Part shown: in pieces, positions 41,697 to 50,168 of the stretch
Layout: the number at the start of each line of letters is the position of its first letter
Numbering within the stretch: position 1 is the first letter of the stretch
Assembly (NCBI GenBank): GCA_963733935.1
Contig: CAVTEQ010000017.1
Span: 65,340 to 129,339 of the forward strand
DNA from: JAHFUA01 sp963733935
GTDB taxonomy: Bacteria > Acidobacteriota > Terriglobia > Terriglobales > Acidobacteriaceae
Length of the DNA stretch: 64,000 bases
Direction of reading: 5' to 3'
Made by a program: the position numbers and the translations under genes
The notes under the pieces: generated by a model
The model's database searches: none
What the model was told of the DNA's origin: nothing
What the model saw: only the letters and a program-made list of their open reading frames with translations

Positions 41697-42257
41697 TCAA
41701 CCCCAGAGTCGCCTTTGCTGAACTGGTGCGGACGACGATTGGGTGAGCCGAGCGACAATCTCTAGGAGAGCTGCGTCCGCGCGTGCCTCGATCTCTGGCC
41801 TGGTTTGGTCCTGTATGGGATGTGGCACGTATACGGCGTCGAAATCTGGACGGTTCAGTGCCGCTGCCTGGGCTCGCGCCGCCGTCCGAAACTCGTCGGT
41901 AGCCACAGGTACAGCGGGAATTCCCAGGTTTTCCAAGCGTATTGTGTCGTGCAAACTGCACGTTGTGCACGACCCTCAATCGGCCAGTGCCTCGATAACA
42001 GCATCAACAGCTTGAAGCTGCTGAATAATATTGTGGGGGGCGGGCTTTGCGAATGTCGGTTTCGAGACGCGCACAACATTCCCTACTTGAACCTGTTCCC
42101 TGAGCAGGTGCTCCAATCGATCCAGGAAGAAGCTGCCACCCGCCTTGCTGATATCCATCAGACCAACGGTCCTGCCCTTCAAGCCCTGCAAGCGCGCTGG
42201 GATCATTGAGACACGAGACGGGGTTTCGTTCATCGGATTCACCAATTTGGTCGGCAT
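41697..42257 (-). CDS. UGSC family selenoprotein (in-frame UGA, residue 94)
   Basis: 186 residues if UGA at 41976-41978 is read as selenocysteine. ATG 42257 has AAGGAGG five bases upstream. The first part reads RLQGLKGRTVGLMDISKAGG, SFFLDRLEHLLREQ, KPTFAKPAP, VDAVIEALAD; then UGA; then GSCTTCSLHDTIRLENLGIP, AVPVATDEFRTAARAQAAAL and YVPHPIQDQTRPEIEARADA in the same frame. The motif is U-G-S-C with a second T-T-C cysteine, the redox site that names the family. A hairpin starts three bases after the UGA. Start and stop are otherwise normal. Upstream gene, same strand, carries a thioredoxin-like domain. If Sec is not inserted, only a 93-residue fragment would be made. Confidence 0.85.
41946..41978 (-). 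promoter_or_regulatory. Candidate SECIS element of the UGSC gene
   Basis: Directly behind the UGA (41976-41978) lies GTCGTGCA at 41973-41966, pairing perfectly over 8 bp with TGCACGAC at 41953-41946. Inside, AAC and GTT can add three pairs with one bulged C, leaving the apical loop GTGCA, which starts with G. Bacterial SECIS elements sit in this position and usually have a G near the loop start; the distance here (14 bases from UGA to apical loop) is slightly short. Confidence 0.7.
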
Positions 42258-42336
42258 TTGCCCTCCTTGCGTTTGCTATCTAACGGCGGCTGAACTTAAC
42301 ATTCTCCCCACTACAGATTGTGTCTGGTGCAGGGTC

Positions 42337-43875
42337 TCAAATCGGATATGTAACCATTTCGCTGCCCCGTGGGCCCGCGGCCCAGCTCCCAAGCACAGCT
42401 GAGAACTTCCCTGCAGTCCCGCCCGCCACAACCAGACGAATCGACGCCGGTGATTGGAACTTCCGGTAACAACGCTCCCCGTCGATCAGGATCCCCTGAT
42501 AGGTCGAAACGCGCTGACTACCTTCGGCATCAGCCGCATCCTCATAGGCACGAACCGGCACTCCCGTATTCTCGAACAGGAACTCCAGGACGTCCTGCTT
42601 GGTCCATCCAGCTCGATGAATGGTACGCGCGTGCTCCGGGCAAAGAACAACAATCGCCTCCGAACTGAGGCAAGTCCGATAGGTCCAAACGTTCGCCAGT
42701 GCATAGCAAATAGACTTCAGCACTTGCTCCGGCCTGCGGGCAGTGTGCTCACTAACGCCGTGCGGCGCTTCGGCCGCAAAAAGCGTTAATGCGCTCTGTT
42801 GAGGCTCAAATCCGCGCTCGACGTGCAGCGGTTCCCATGGGTTCGCCTCCTCGTGCTCGGCGATGCAGTAACTAAATTTGCCGGGATTCCCGAGCGTTGA
42901 CATGTCGATTGCTTCTGGACGAGCGCCACCCAGGTTCAGCAGTATCAACTGCAGTGCTCGCCCCAGCGTGCTGTTGGCCCGAGCCACGTTACTGAACACA
43001 TTTTGGCGGTAAGCAAACCCGAGCTCATTGCGGACTGGTCCGTTGATAATGACGAGGGGCGCAGCGAAGTGCGTGGTCGCCTGGACTCCGTGTACGTTGA
43101 AGCGTTCGTCGCAAACCGCCCGTACCAGCGGCACCAAGACTCGCATCATATCCGGAACGCAACCTGCCATCACCGCGTTCGCAGCGATCTTCTCTACCGT
43201 GGCTTCCCCATAGCAGGGCGGCACGCGGGCGATGACTTCGGTCCGGTCCACCGCCGTACTCCTGACCATCCTCTCGACGCGTTCTGGAGTAGGAGGAATC
43301 ACCGGCAGCGCGTCGCCGAAAGTTCGAAAGCAATACTCGAACGCGTCGTCAGAGTCAGGGATCTCGATGATGGAGGCCGGAGTACCGCGCACAGAACCCA
43401 TGCCTGAAATCGGCACAGAGACCCCATCGGTTGTCGGCTCAAGATGCCGCGACATGCAACCCGGCTTGCTATGAGCCAGGCCGTCAAACTCATCTGCAAC
43501 CGGCCCACATCCCATCTGGGCAGCAACCTCGTTCAGCGCAGACTTATCAAATCCGAAATGCGACTGCAGAACGCGACCCTCGCGATCGATCAGGAACAGT
43601 GTGGGTACGAAGGTCAGATCGAAGCTACGCGAAAGCGCAAAGCCGGGATCCAGTTGAACAGGGAATGTAAGTGCAAACTGTTCTTTGAACTGGTTCGTGG
43701 CGACATCATTATCTTGCGAGATGCCAATGACTGGCGCCGAACGCGCCAGTTTGTTCAGGTAGGGAACAGTCATCTGGCAGGTGGGGCAATCGGTCTCAAA
43801 AAACATCACCAGCATAGGACCATTCCCCGGATCGACCCCGGGGATTGCCGGCGCGGTATGGGTGGCACTGAGCAT
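42337..43875 (-). CDS. TlpA/redoxin-like domain fused to a UGSC-associated domain
   Basis: 512 residues. The N-terminal thioredoxin-fold domain has the active site FFETDCPTCQMTVPYLNKLA (CPTC), GISQDNDVATNQF, and the cis-proline strand FVPTLFLIDREGRVLQ; a cysteine-bearing linker MGCGPVAD, HSKPGCMSRH follows; then a large conserved domain (DALPVIPPTPERVERMVRST, VPPCYGEATVEKIAANAVMA and GCVPDMMRVLVPLVRAVCDE, HGVQATTHFAAPLVIINGPV, NPGKFSYCIAEHEEANPWEP). This domain is the usual genomic partner of UGSC proteins. It lies 79 bases upstream of the UGSC gene on the same strand. No signal peptide, so likely cytoplasmic; together they may form a thiol/selenol redox pair. Confidence 0.82.
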   Translation of the reverse strand: MLSATHTAPAIPGVDPGNGPMLVMFFETDCPTCQMTVPYLNKLARSAPVIGISQDNDVATNQFKEQFALTFPVQLDPGFALSRSFDLTFVPTLFLIDREGRVLQSHFGFDKSALNEVAAQMGCGPVADEFDGLAHSKPGCMSRHLEPTTDGVSVPISGMGSVRGTPASIIEIPDSDDAFEYCFRTFGDALPVIPPTPERVERMVRSTAVDRTEVIARVPPCYGEATVEKIAANAVMAGCVPDMMRVLVPLVRAVCDERFNVHGVQATTHFAAPLVIINGPVRNELGFAYRQNVFSNVARANSTLGRALQLILLNLGGARPEAIDMSTLGNPGKFSYCIAEHEEANPWEPLHVERGFEPQQSALTLFAAEAPHGVSEHTARRPEQVLKSICYALANVWTYRTCLSSEAIVVLCPEHARTIHRAGWTKQDVLEFLFENTGVPVRAYEDAADAEGSQRVSTYQGILIDGERCYRKFQSPASIRLVVAGGTAGKFSAVLGSWAAGPRGSEMVTYPI

Positions 43876-44021
43876 GGCGTTATGTTACCGCATCTCCGGG
43901 CTGATGATTGCCGGCGCCTTCTAAGCGCCCGCGTACTTCTATTCTCAGCGTTTATCCCGAGGTGCTGTTATCCTGGAACCAATAAACTGCCCTCGCACGT
44001 GTAAGGCATTAGCCGATTTGC

Positions 44022-44234
44022 TTACGCCATCTTCCTCGATCCTTGCTGTTGAGCTCTAACTCTTGCCCACCTGGCTCGCTGCGCCGCTGCGATCCTCTTC
44101 CGTGCGGCACGGCTCACCCTGCGGACCGGCTTCGACACTTTGGATGGCTTCATCTTTCCCTGCGCCCAGCGCTGCTTCATCAGCAGAGACATCTTCCTCC
44201 GGGCAGCGGCACTCATGCGACCACGCCTGCTCAC
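44022..44234 (-). CDS. Small basic protein with QRARWA repeat (third family member)
   Basis: 70 residues: MSRRGRMSAAARRKMSLLMK, QRWAQGKMKPSKVSKPVRRV, SRAARKRIAAAQRARWARVR. Homologous to the C-terminal half of the AT-hook-like proteins at 27203 and 36192, also at DNA level (44070-44130), but lacking their N-terminal coiled coil. Probably DNA-binding by charge. Confidence 0.6.
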   Translation of the reverse strand: MSRRGRMSAAARRKMSLLMKQRWAQGKMKPSKVSKPVRRVSRAARKRIAAAQRARWARVRAQQQGSRKMA

Positions 44235-44301
44235 CTTCCGTACTAACAGCCCCGATTGTCACACCTTGCTGCGCGAGTCGAGTCGTCGAATTGCGCGTCA
44301 C

Positions 44302-45876
44302 TCACCAAATGGTTAGCTTGACCTTATCGATCCACTGATGAAAGCTGGTTCCGCTGGGACCGATGTCCTGCTGATATTGCACTCCCAGGACCTGATTCCA
44401 ATCGGTGGCCTGGGACGGTTCCAGCATGTTTACGTCGTAAGTCACACCGTCTACGGTTAGGTTCACGTACTGTAGCTGGTCCACGGTGGTTCCTACCCGC
44501 TTGAGGTACCAGAGCACGTGATGCCAGCTGTTAGGGCTGAACTTGGGGCAGTAAATATCGGTTGGGACCCAGCTGCCACCCCCCGATGTGTTCTCTGTCC
44601 AGCCATCCCAAACCGCAGCCGCGTAATTGCACTGAGAGCCGAACATGAACTTGCGCTTCACGCCTCCGATGGGCACAACCGTGAAGGCGTCGAATTCAAT
44701 GGCTTGTGCGGTGAGGGATGCGTCGTCGAGATACGTCCAAAAATCCCACAAGTAATTTGTTGCCCGATTCTGGACCGGGAGCTTATACCAGTGCAGTGCG
44801 TCAGCATAAGGCGGCCCGCTAATGACGAATTCAGCGCTGGCGCCATCCAGCGAGGGTGTGGTCTGGTCTTGGTACATAGGCCAAGACGAGGCGTCGGATG
44901 CCCCGCCGGCGCAGCACCTGTCGCCGCAGGAGCCCCACCCACTGTTCGAAGCTGCTATGTCCTGATATACGAGGGCAGCAAGGGGCGGGATGGGCGCCGT
45001 ATTTGGGCTCACGGTCAGCCAGAAGGGAAGGGATGTTCCGTAGGCGCCGGTCGAGTCCCATGCCCGAATGTACATGTTATAGGTACCCACACCGAGAGCC
45101 ACATTGGCATTCAGGCTGGAGTTGTTCGCTTTGTATACATTCTGGTCGTTGGCGTACACGACAAAGCCGGTGATTGGGTGGGCACTGGTGGCCGTGGCCG
45201 TAAATCGCAAAGGCGACACTAGAGTGGTACCGGAAATCGGAGACTGCACCGTCACTTGGACTCCGCTGGGACTTGTCCCCACGGTAATCAAGAAAGGAGG
45301 CGATGTTCCATAGGCGCCAGTAGAGTCCCACGCCCGGATGTAAATATTATAGGTGCCGGCACTGAGGGCGACACTGGCATTCAAACTGGAGCTGTTCGTC
45401 AAGTACACATTCTGGTCGTTGGCGTAGACGACGAAGCCCGTCATCGGATGGGCGCTGGTGGCCGTGGCCGTGAATTGCACGGGCGAGCCCCGGCTAACGC
45501 CCACAGTCGGGGACTGCACGGACACCCGCACGGCCGTGCTCCCGGCCGCGCTGACGGTTATCGAAAAGGTAGAAGACGTTCCGTAAGCGCCGGTAGAATC
45601 CCATGCCCGAATGTAGACGCTATAGGTACCTGCAGGGAGGGCTACAGCGGCATCCAGGCTGGAATTGTTGGTCAGGTAGACGTTCTGGTCATTGACGTAA
45701 ACCACGAAGCCGGTGATCGGGTGATCGCTGGTGGCTGTAGCCGTGAACCGCACGGGCGAGTTTAAGACGCCACAGGTATTGGCACTCGGGGAGTGCACGG
45801 TGACCTGCACGCCACTGGCGGATGCAGATACGGTAACGACGAAGGCGAATAGCAGGGAGACGAGTGGCGACTTCAT
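44302..45876 (-). CDS. Exported protein with three Ig-like repeats and a C-terminal beta-sandwich domain
   Basis: 524 residues. Signal peptide LVSLLFAFVVTVSASASG. Three tandem repeats of about 92 residues, each with a V-x-V-x-S-P core, PVRFTATATSDHPITGFVVY, VNDQNVYLTNNSSL and AGTYSVYIRAWDSTGAYGTS, highly similar to one another also in DNA (about 45040-45320, 45320-45590, 45590-45860). The C-terminal region (YQDIAASNSGWGSCGDRCCA, NYLWDFWTYLDDASLTAQAI, WHHVLWYLKRVGTTVDQLQY) is a tryptophan-rich beta-sandwich that may bind carbohydrate; I recognise it as common in Acidobacteria proteins but not as a named family. Secreted. Confidence 0.82.
   Translation of the reverse strand: MKSPLVSLLFAFVVTVSASASGVQVTVHSPSANTCGVLNSPVRFTATATSDHPITGFVVYVNDQNVYLTNNSSLDAAVALPAGTYSVYIRAWDSTGAYGTSSTFSITVSAAGSTAVRVSVQSPTVGVSRGSPVQFTATATSAHPMTGFVVYANDQNVYLTNSSSLNASVALSAGTYNIYIRAWDSTGAYGTSPPFLITVGTSPSGVQVTVQSPISGTTLVSPLRFTATATSAHPITGFVVYANDQNVYKANNSSLNANVALGVGTYNMYIRAWDSTGAYGTSLPFWLTVSPNTAPIPPLAALVYQDIAASNSGWGSCGDRCCAGGASDASSWPMYQDQTTPSLDGASAEFVISGPPYADALHWYKLPVQNRATNYLWDFWTYLDDASLTAQAIEFDAFTVVPIGGVKRKFMFGSQCNYAAAVWDGWTENTSGGGSWVPTDIYCPKFSPNSWHHVLWYLKRVGTTVDQLQYVNLTVDGVTYDVNMLEPSQATDWNQVLGVQYQQDIGPSGTSFHQWIDKVKLTIW
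45000..45800 (-). repeat. Three tandem 270-280 bp repeats coding Ig-like domains
   Basis: The repeats share long near-identical stretches at DNA level (for example the YIRAWDSTGAYGTS coding segment three times), showing recent duplication or homogenisation within the gene. Confidence 0.8.
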
Positions 45877-46089
45877 AATTTAGACACTCCCGTAATACAC
45901 AATCATCCGTGCGGGTAAGTTATTCTCTTGGGTTCGCTCGGCCACCGCTCACACCACTCCCCAGTTCCGGCACCTCGCAGGGCAGGAAATCTGTGGAGCG
46001 GACCTTCTTTCTTGGGAGACGGCGTTGGAGTGTGCTCGGGTTCAGGAGAGTTGTCAAGCACGGAAAACGACCGCCGCGCGGGGGCCTGT

Positions 46090-46453
46090 GGCGTGCCGTG
46101 GCTCTGATTGCTCACATCACCGCCACCCAGCGGCTGTGGCTCGAACGCGCGCTCTCGGTGCCGCAGTCGGTGGCGGTGTGGCCGCAGTGGTCGCTGCCGG
46201 AAACCGCGAAGGAATCGCCCGCTGTGCTCGGCGAGTGGACACGCCTGGTCGCAACCGGCGACCTGTCGCGAGAGTCTACTTAGCCAACACGCAGGGACAG
46301 CAGTTTCGGAATAAGCTGAGCGACGTGGCGTTGCACGTCGCTTTTCACGGAGTCTACCACCGCGGACAAAACGCCGCGCTCGTGCGGCAGCACGGCGGCG
46401 AGCCCGCCTATACCGACTTCATCCAGGCCGTGAGGATGGGAGCAGTTAAGTAG
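46090..46453 (+). pseudogene. DinB-family protein, 5'-truncated and frameshifted
   Basis: ALIAHITATQRLWLERALSV in one frame, then after a shift near 46280 NTQGQQFRNKLSDVALHVAF, HGVYHRGQNAALVRQHGGEP and AYTDFIQAVR. The metal-binding histidines of DinB-fold enzymes (AHI, HVAFHGVYHRGQ) are present, but the first 40 or so residues that contain helix 1 are absent; the upstream frame is arginine-rich and unlike the family. A small metal-dependent transferase or hydrolase remnant. Confidence 0.6.
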
Positions 46454-46664
46454 ATTTGAGGAAAGGTGCCTTTACCCTGGAAGCAACAAACTGCCCCCGC
46501 GCACGGAAGGCGCCAAGGTGAGCTTTGCCCAGATCCCTGGGACATGGAGCAGGGTGCGCTGGAGAAAGTCATCTCTTGTGGATAGCAAGGTCACTTCTGT
46601 TCCGTTTCGCAAAGCCGCAATCTCAGTCCACCTCGGAAGGGGCATCGATTGTGCGGCATGGCCC

Positions 46665-46910
46665 TTACTTCTTCTCGATGACCCGGATGAGCCACAGGAG
46701 CACAACGGCGCCAACCACGGCGACGACGAGTCTCCCCAGCAGAGTATAGGCACCTAGGCCGAGCAGCCCGAATATCAGACTGCCGAGGAGCGACCCGACC
46801 ACCCCCACCACCAAGTCTCCCAATAGTCCGAAGCCGCTTCCTTGGTGATCTTGCCCGCGATCCAACCGGCCAGGATTCCGATCAGTACAACCCAAACTAG
46901 GTAGATCATG
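46665..46910 (-). CDS. GlsB/YeaQ/YmgE family membrane protein, frameshifted
   Basis: About 82 residues of very hydrophobic sequence: MIYLVWVVLIGILAGWIAGK, ITK, then after a one-base shift near 46845 GSGFGLLGDLVVGVVGSLLG, SLIFGLLGLGAYTLLGRLVV, AVVGAVVLLWLIRVIEKK. ATG 46910. The missing base falls next to a G run (AAGGAAGC where AAGGGAAGC restores the frame), so a sequence error is likely. The family is small stress-associated membrane proteins of unknown function. Confidence 0.8.
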   Translation of the reverse strand, partial: HDLPSLGCTDRNPGRLDRGQDHQGSGFGLLGDLVVGVVGSLLGSLIFGLLGLGAYTLLGRLVVAVVGAVVLLWLIRVIEKK

Positions 46911-47011
46911 CGCGGGGCTCCTTCCGGTTCACTCCTCCCCCTTCAACAACCATCCCAGGCTCTTCCCCCACTTTGCCGAAATGAACTAGCCCAAGGTCTT
47001 GTGCACGTCGC

Positions 47012-47338
47012 CTATGGCGGGTAGTCGGGACGGCGTCCAGCTGCGGCGCTCTGCCGGATCTGTTCCACAATCCCCTTGTGGTTCCACTTGGGAGTAACGG
47101 CATACGCGCCGCGAGCGCATAGGAACTGCGCCTCAAAGGGGTGACGAGCAGCCGACTGCATCACAATGCAGGGGATTCGTCTGTGCTCGACCTGGAGCTG
47201 CTTCAAAAGCTCTCCAGTTTTCACTTCCGGAGGATGTTCCCCCACCAGCACCGCGTCAAAACGTGTGGACCCGAGCAGGGCAGTCGCCTCCCACGCGCCG
47301 GCGGGCACAGCGATAGGAATCTTCCTGACCGCGGGCAA
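47012..47338 (-). pseudogene. Receiver-like protein (copy 2), rearranged ends
   Basis: 108 residues. The middle ATALLGSTRFDAVLVGEHPP, EVKTGELLKQLQVEHRRIPC, IVMQSAARHPFEAQFLCARG and AYAVTPKWNHKGIVEQIRQS matches copy 1 at 36984-37390, but the first about 35 residues are replaced by MPAVRKIPIAVPAGAW and the last 16 by AAAGRRPDYPP. An open frame is preserved in the conserved part. Confidence 0.6.
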
Positions 47339-47346
47339 AGAAAGGG

Positions 47347-49932
47347 CTATCGCGAGGGTTGGGCGATGAAGAGCTGGTCGAGCGAACGGTCGTACTCGTA
47401 AGCCATAGTGCGCCCATCGGCTGCAACCGTGAAATTGCCGCGGAACGGGTAGAGGCCGGCGGTATCGGCGGGGTTGATCTTGCGCAACAGCTTACGTTCG
47501 CCGGTAAGCACATTCACCTGGTAAAGCTCGGGATGGAGAGTTCCCGTCACCACCACGTACAGGTGGGCAGGGTCGGTACTCCAGCCCGCGGGCGAGTCGT
47601 CCGCATTAACGCCGGCCACTGGACGCGACGGGCCGCCGGAAATCGGCGCTAGCACCAACGTTCGCTCCGCATTGTAAGCGAGGATTTGGGCATCGTCCGG
47701 AGAAATGCCGGCCTGAACCGAGACCAGAACGTCCGGGCTGATCGGGCGCGGGTCGCCTCCGCTCAGGTCTTGCAGGAAAACCTGCGATGGCTTGCCGGGC
47801 AAGTGGGCGTTGAAGGCAACACGCTTACCGTCGTGGAACCAGGAACCTTTCGCGCCGTAGCCGTCGATACTTCCCTTTGGGAATTCGCGCGGCTGGCCAG
47901 CTCCGGTTGGCAGCAGCATCAGCCTGGAGGGAGGCCCCGGAAGCATAGCCAGCGCCCACTTACCGTCGTCCGATATCCCCTCCGCAATCCCTTTGCCCAG
48001 TTGGATGGCGGGAGAACCATCGAGCTTGCGCAGGTTAACGCCGTAGTCACTGCCGGCGGCCTCCGACCAGTCCGTAAAGATAACGGTGGCTGCGTCGCGG
48101 GAGATGATGGGATCGCCGGCAAATTCACTCAACGAGAGATCGTGCTCCTTCCCGTCCGGAGCAAGGGCCACGACGCCGGCGCGCATATCATCGCGCGTAA
48201 CCAGCATGCGGCCATCGGGCGCGACATCCTGGATCCGCACCCGGGCCGGGGCACGCAGAATCTCACGCACCTTGCCGGAAAGGGTCGCAGCGTAGATGGA
48301 ATACCGACCTCCTGACGTGGTAGCGGAAAACCAGACTTCCCGGCCATCTGCGGACCAGGCCAATCCCTGCGTGGATTCCCAGTTGGCGGAGACCGTGGTG
48401 GCGCGGCCCTGCAGGTCGACGACGACCACTTCGCCGCGGTCGTCGCCGTCGATCGGGTGGTGGAGAAAAGCCAGACGGCGACCGTCACGAGAGAAGCGCA
48501 AATCACTGATGTATCCGCTGGTCCTGAACAACGGCTTGCCCGCGGGAAACTCGAGTTGGCACTCACGTCCCACCATGCGCACCACCGCCAAGCCTGCGCC
48601 CTGGGGAGACCAATCGGCGTCGCGTATGTTCTCCATAATCTCGCGCGGCCGGCCGCCCGCCATGGATAGGCTGCCCACCGTGCCCAAAGCGGAATTCCAT
48701 TCGGGGACCTTCGGCTGGGCAATCACCGCCAACTCGCCGGTGTTCGACACCGCCATCAGGATGGCGTTGGCGAGGAGGGCACGCGAATCGGCGGGTGACT
48801 TGTGCACCGAGAAAATCTCCGGCGGCGCGCCTTCCCAGGCTGCGCTGTAGACCACGCTCTGGCCGTCGGGGGCGAAGCGGGCGCGGCTGATGTTTCCGCG
48901 GCGGAAGGTGAGCGCGACATAATCCAACGGCGGCGCCGCCCGTCGCGTCAGCAGCCAGGCAACCGCTGCCAGCGCCAGCACCGCAACTAGGGAGGTGATG
49001 GCGAGCAGAAGTCGCAGGTTGGGCGTCTTCTTCCGTGCTTCCACGGAGGGCATCTCAGGCGTCGAGGCGCTGCTGCCCATGACGGCGTCCAGCGCGTATC
49101 CGAGGTCGCGCGCGCCCTGGAAGCGGTCGCTCGCTTCCTTTTCAAGGCAGCGGCGGACGATGCGATCGAGCGCCGGAGAAATCTGCAAGCCACTCTGGGT
49201 AAGCTCGGGCGGATCCTGCTGCAGGATCGCGGTCAGGGTATCGGCGCTGGTTTCGCCCTGGAAGGCGCGCTTGCCCCCGAGCATCTCGTACACCACCGCG
49301 CCAAAGCTGAAGATATCGGAGCGCGCGTCGATGGCCTTTCCCCGCACCTGCTCCGGTGACATGTACCCCACGGTACCCATGACCATTCCGGCCGCGGTCT
49401 GGGTAGCGCTGCCGCGGGTGAGACTGTCGGAGCCGGAGGCGGCGCTTTCGGGACGCGCAAGTTTGGCGAGGCCAAAATCCAGGATCTTCACCCGGCCATC
49501 TTTGGTAAGGAAGATGTTGTCCGGCTTCACGTCACGATGCACCACACTCTTTTCGTGCGCGGCGGCTAGGCCTTGAGCAACCTGGAGCGCGAATTCGACC
49601 GCGCGGCGTGCCGGCAGCGGCCCTTCCTCCAGCCGCTGGCGCAGGGTCTGGCCTTCGAGCAGCTCGGAGACGATGTAGGGCGCGCCGTCGTGCGTGCCGA
49701 TGTCGAACAGGGCGAGGATATTGGGATGATTCAACGCCGCCACGGCGCGCGCTTCCAGCTCGAAGCGGTGCAGGCGGTCGCTATCGCGGGCAAACGATTC
49801 GGGCAGGATTTTGATGGCGACGTCCCGCCCCAGCCGGGTGTCGCACGCCCGATATACCTCGCCCATCCCGCCCACACCGAGCGCAGATCGAACTTCGTAG
49901 GGCCCCAATCGTGTGCCGGAAGCTAAGCCCAT
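47347..49932 (-). CDS. Ser/Thr protein kinase with PD40/TolB-like propeller
   Basis: 861 residues. The cytoplasmic Hanks-type kinase domain occupies about residues 1-280: GVGGMGEVYRACDTRLGRDV with AIKILPESF (catalytic lysine), HEKSVVHRDVKPDNIFLTKD, ILDFGLAKL, GTVGYMSPEQVRG. One membrane helix (LLLAITSLVAVLALAAVAWL, about residues 308-328) leads to an extracytoplasmic six- or seven-bladed propeller (YVALTFRRGNISRARFAPDG, ISDLRFSRDGRRLAFLHH, GLAWSADGREVWFS). This architecture is very common in Acidobacteria. Likely a transmembrane sensor kinase; ligand unknown. ATG 49932. Confidence 0.93.
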   Translation of the reverse strand: MGLASGTRLGPYEVRSALGVGGMGEVYRACDTRLGRDVAIKILPESFARDSDRLHRFELEARAVAALNHPNILALFDIGTHDGAPYIVSELLEGQTLRQRLEEGPLPARRAVEFALQVAQGLAAAHEKSVVHRDVKPDNIFLTKDGRVKILDFGLAKLARPESAASGSDSLTRGSATQTAAGMVMGTVGYMSPEQVRGKAIDARSDIFSFGAVVYEMLGGKRAFQGETSADTLTAILQQDPPELTQSGLQISPALDRIVRRCLEKEASDRFQGARDLGYALDAVMGSSASTPEMPSVEARKKTPNLRLLLAITSLVAVLALAAVAWLLTRRAAPPLDYVALTFRRGNISRARFAPDGQSVVYSAAWEGAPPEIFSVHKSPADSRALLANAILMAVSNTGELAVIAQPKVPEWNSALGTVGSLSMAGGRPREIMENIRDADWSPQGAGLAVVRMVGRECQLEFPAGKPLFRTSGYISDLRFSRDGRRLAFLHHPIDGDDRGEVVVVDLQGRATTVSANWESTQGLAWSADGREVWFSATTSGGRYSIYAATLSGKVREILRAPARVRIQDVAPDGRMLVTRDDMRAGVVALAPDGKEHDLSLSEFAGDPIISRDAATVIFTDWSEAAGSDYGVNLRKLDGSPAIQLGKGIAEGISDDGKWALAMLPGPPSRLMLLPTGAGQPREFPKGSIDGYGAKGSWFHDGKRVAFNAHLPGKPSQVFLQDLSGGDPRPISPDVLVSVQAGISPDDAQILAYNAERTLVLAPISGGPSRPVAGVNADDSPAGWSTDPAHLYVVVTGTLHPELYQVNVLTGERKLLRKINPADTAGLYPFRGNFTVAADGRTMAYEYDRSLDQLFIAQPSR

Positions 49933-50038
49933 CCTCGCGTGCCCTCGCGGAATTGTAGCTGAACCAGGTGATTCGGAACGGAAAGCAGTGGGAAACCAGA
50001 GCGCTCATGGTAGGAGCGAGCGGCCACGCGGGGTGATG

Positions 50039-50165
50039 TCAGTGCAGCTTCTCGTACTCTGCCTTGGCTTCTTTCAAGATTGGGATGTCGGGGTCGGCGT
50101 CTTTCCACAGGCCGAAGAAGTCTTGGTAGGCGGTGCGGGCCTTGGCCTTATCGCCTGCGGCCGCA
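50039..50165 (-). pseudogene. C-terminal remnant of a second TPR kinase
   Basis: Without a start: AAAGDKAKARTAYQDFFGLW, KDADPDIPILKEAKAEYEKL, H and stop. This parallels the last residues of the adjacent kinase (IAAYKDFLALWRDADPDVPV, LKQAKAEYAKLQ), which ends only four bases upstream. A paralogue has lost everything but its tail, or recombination has fused two neighbours. Confidence 0.65.
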
Positions 50166-50168
50166 GTC

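Noticed and set aside
41976..41978. UGA in the UGSC gene as an ordinary stop with a downstream pseudogene
   Set aside because: The frame after UGA is conserved, open for 92 codons and completes the UGSC motif; a hairpin is placed as a SECIS.
46472..46753. 93-codon - strand frame overlapping the GlsB-type gene
   Set aside because: Overlaps a well-supported gene in another frame; the last residues resemble a fragment near 43960 but no family or start supports it.
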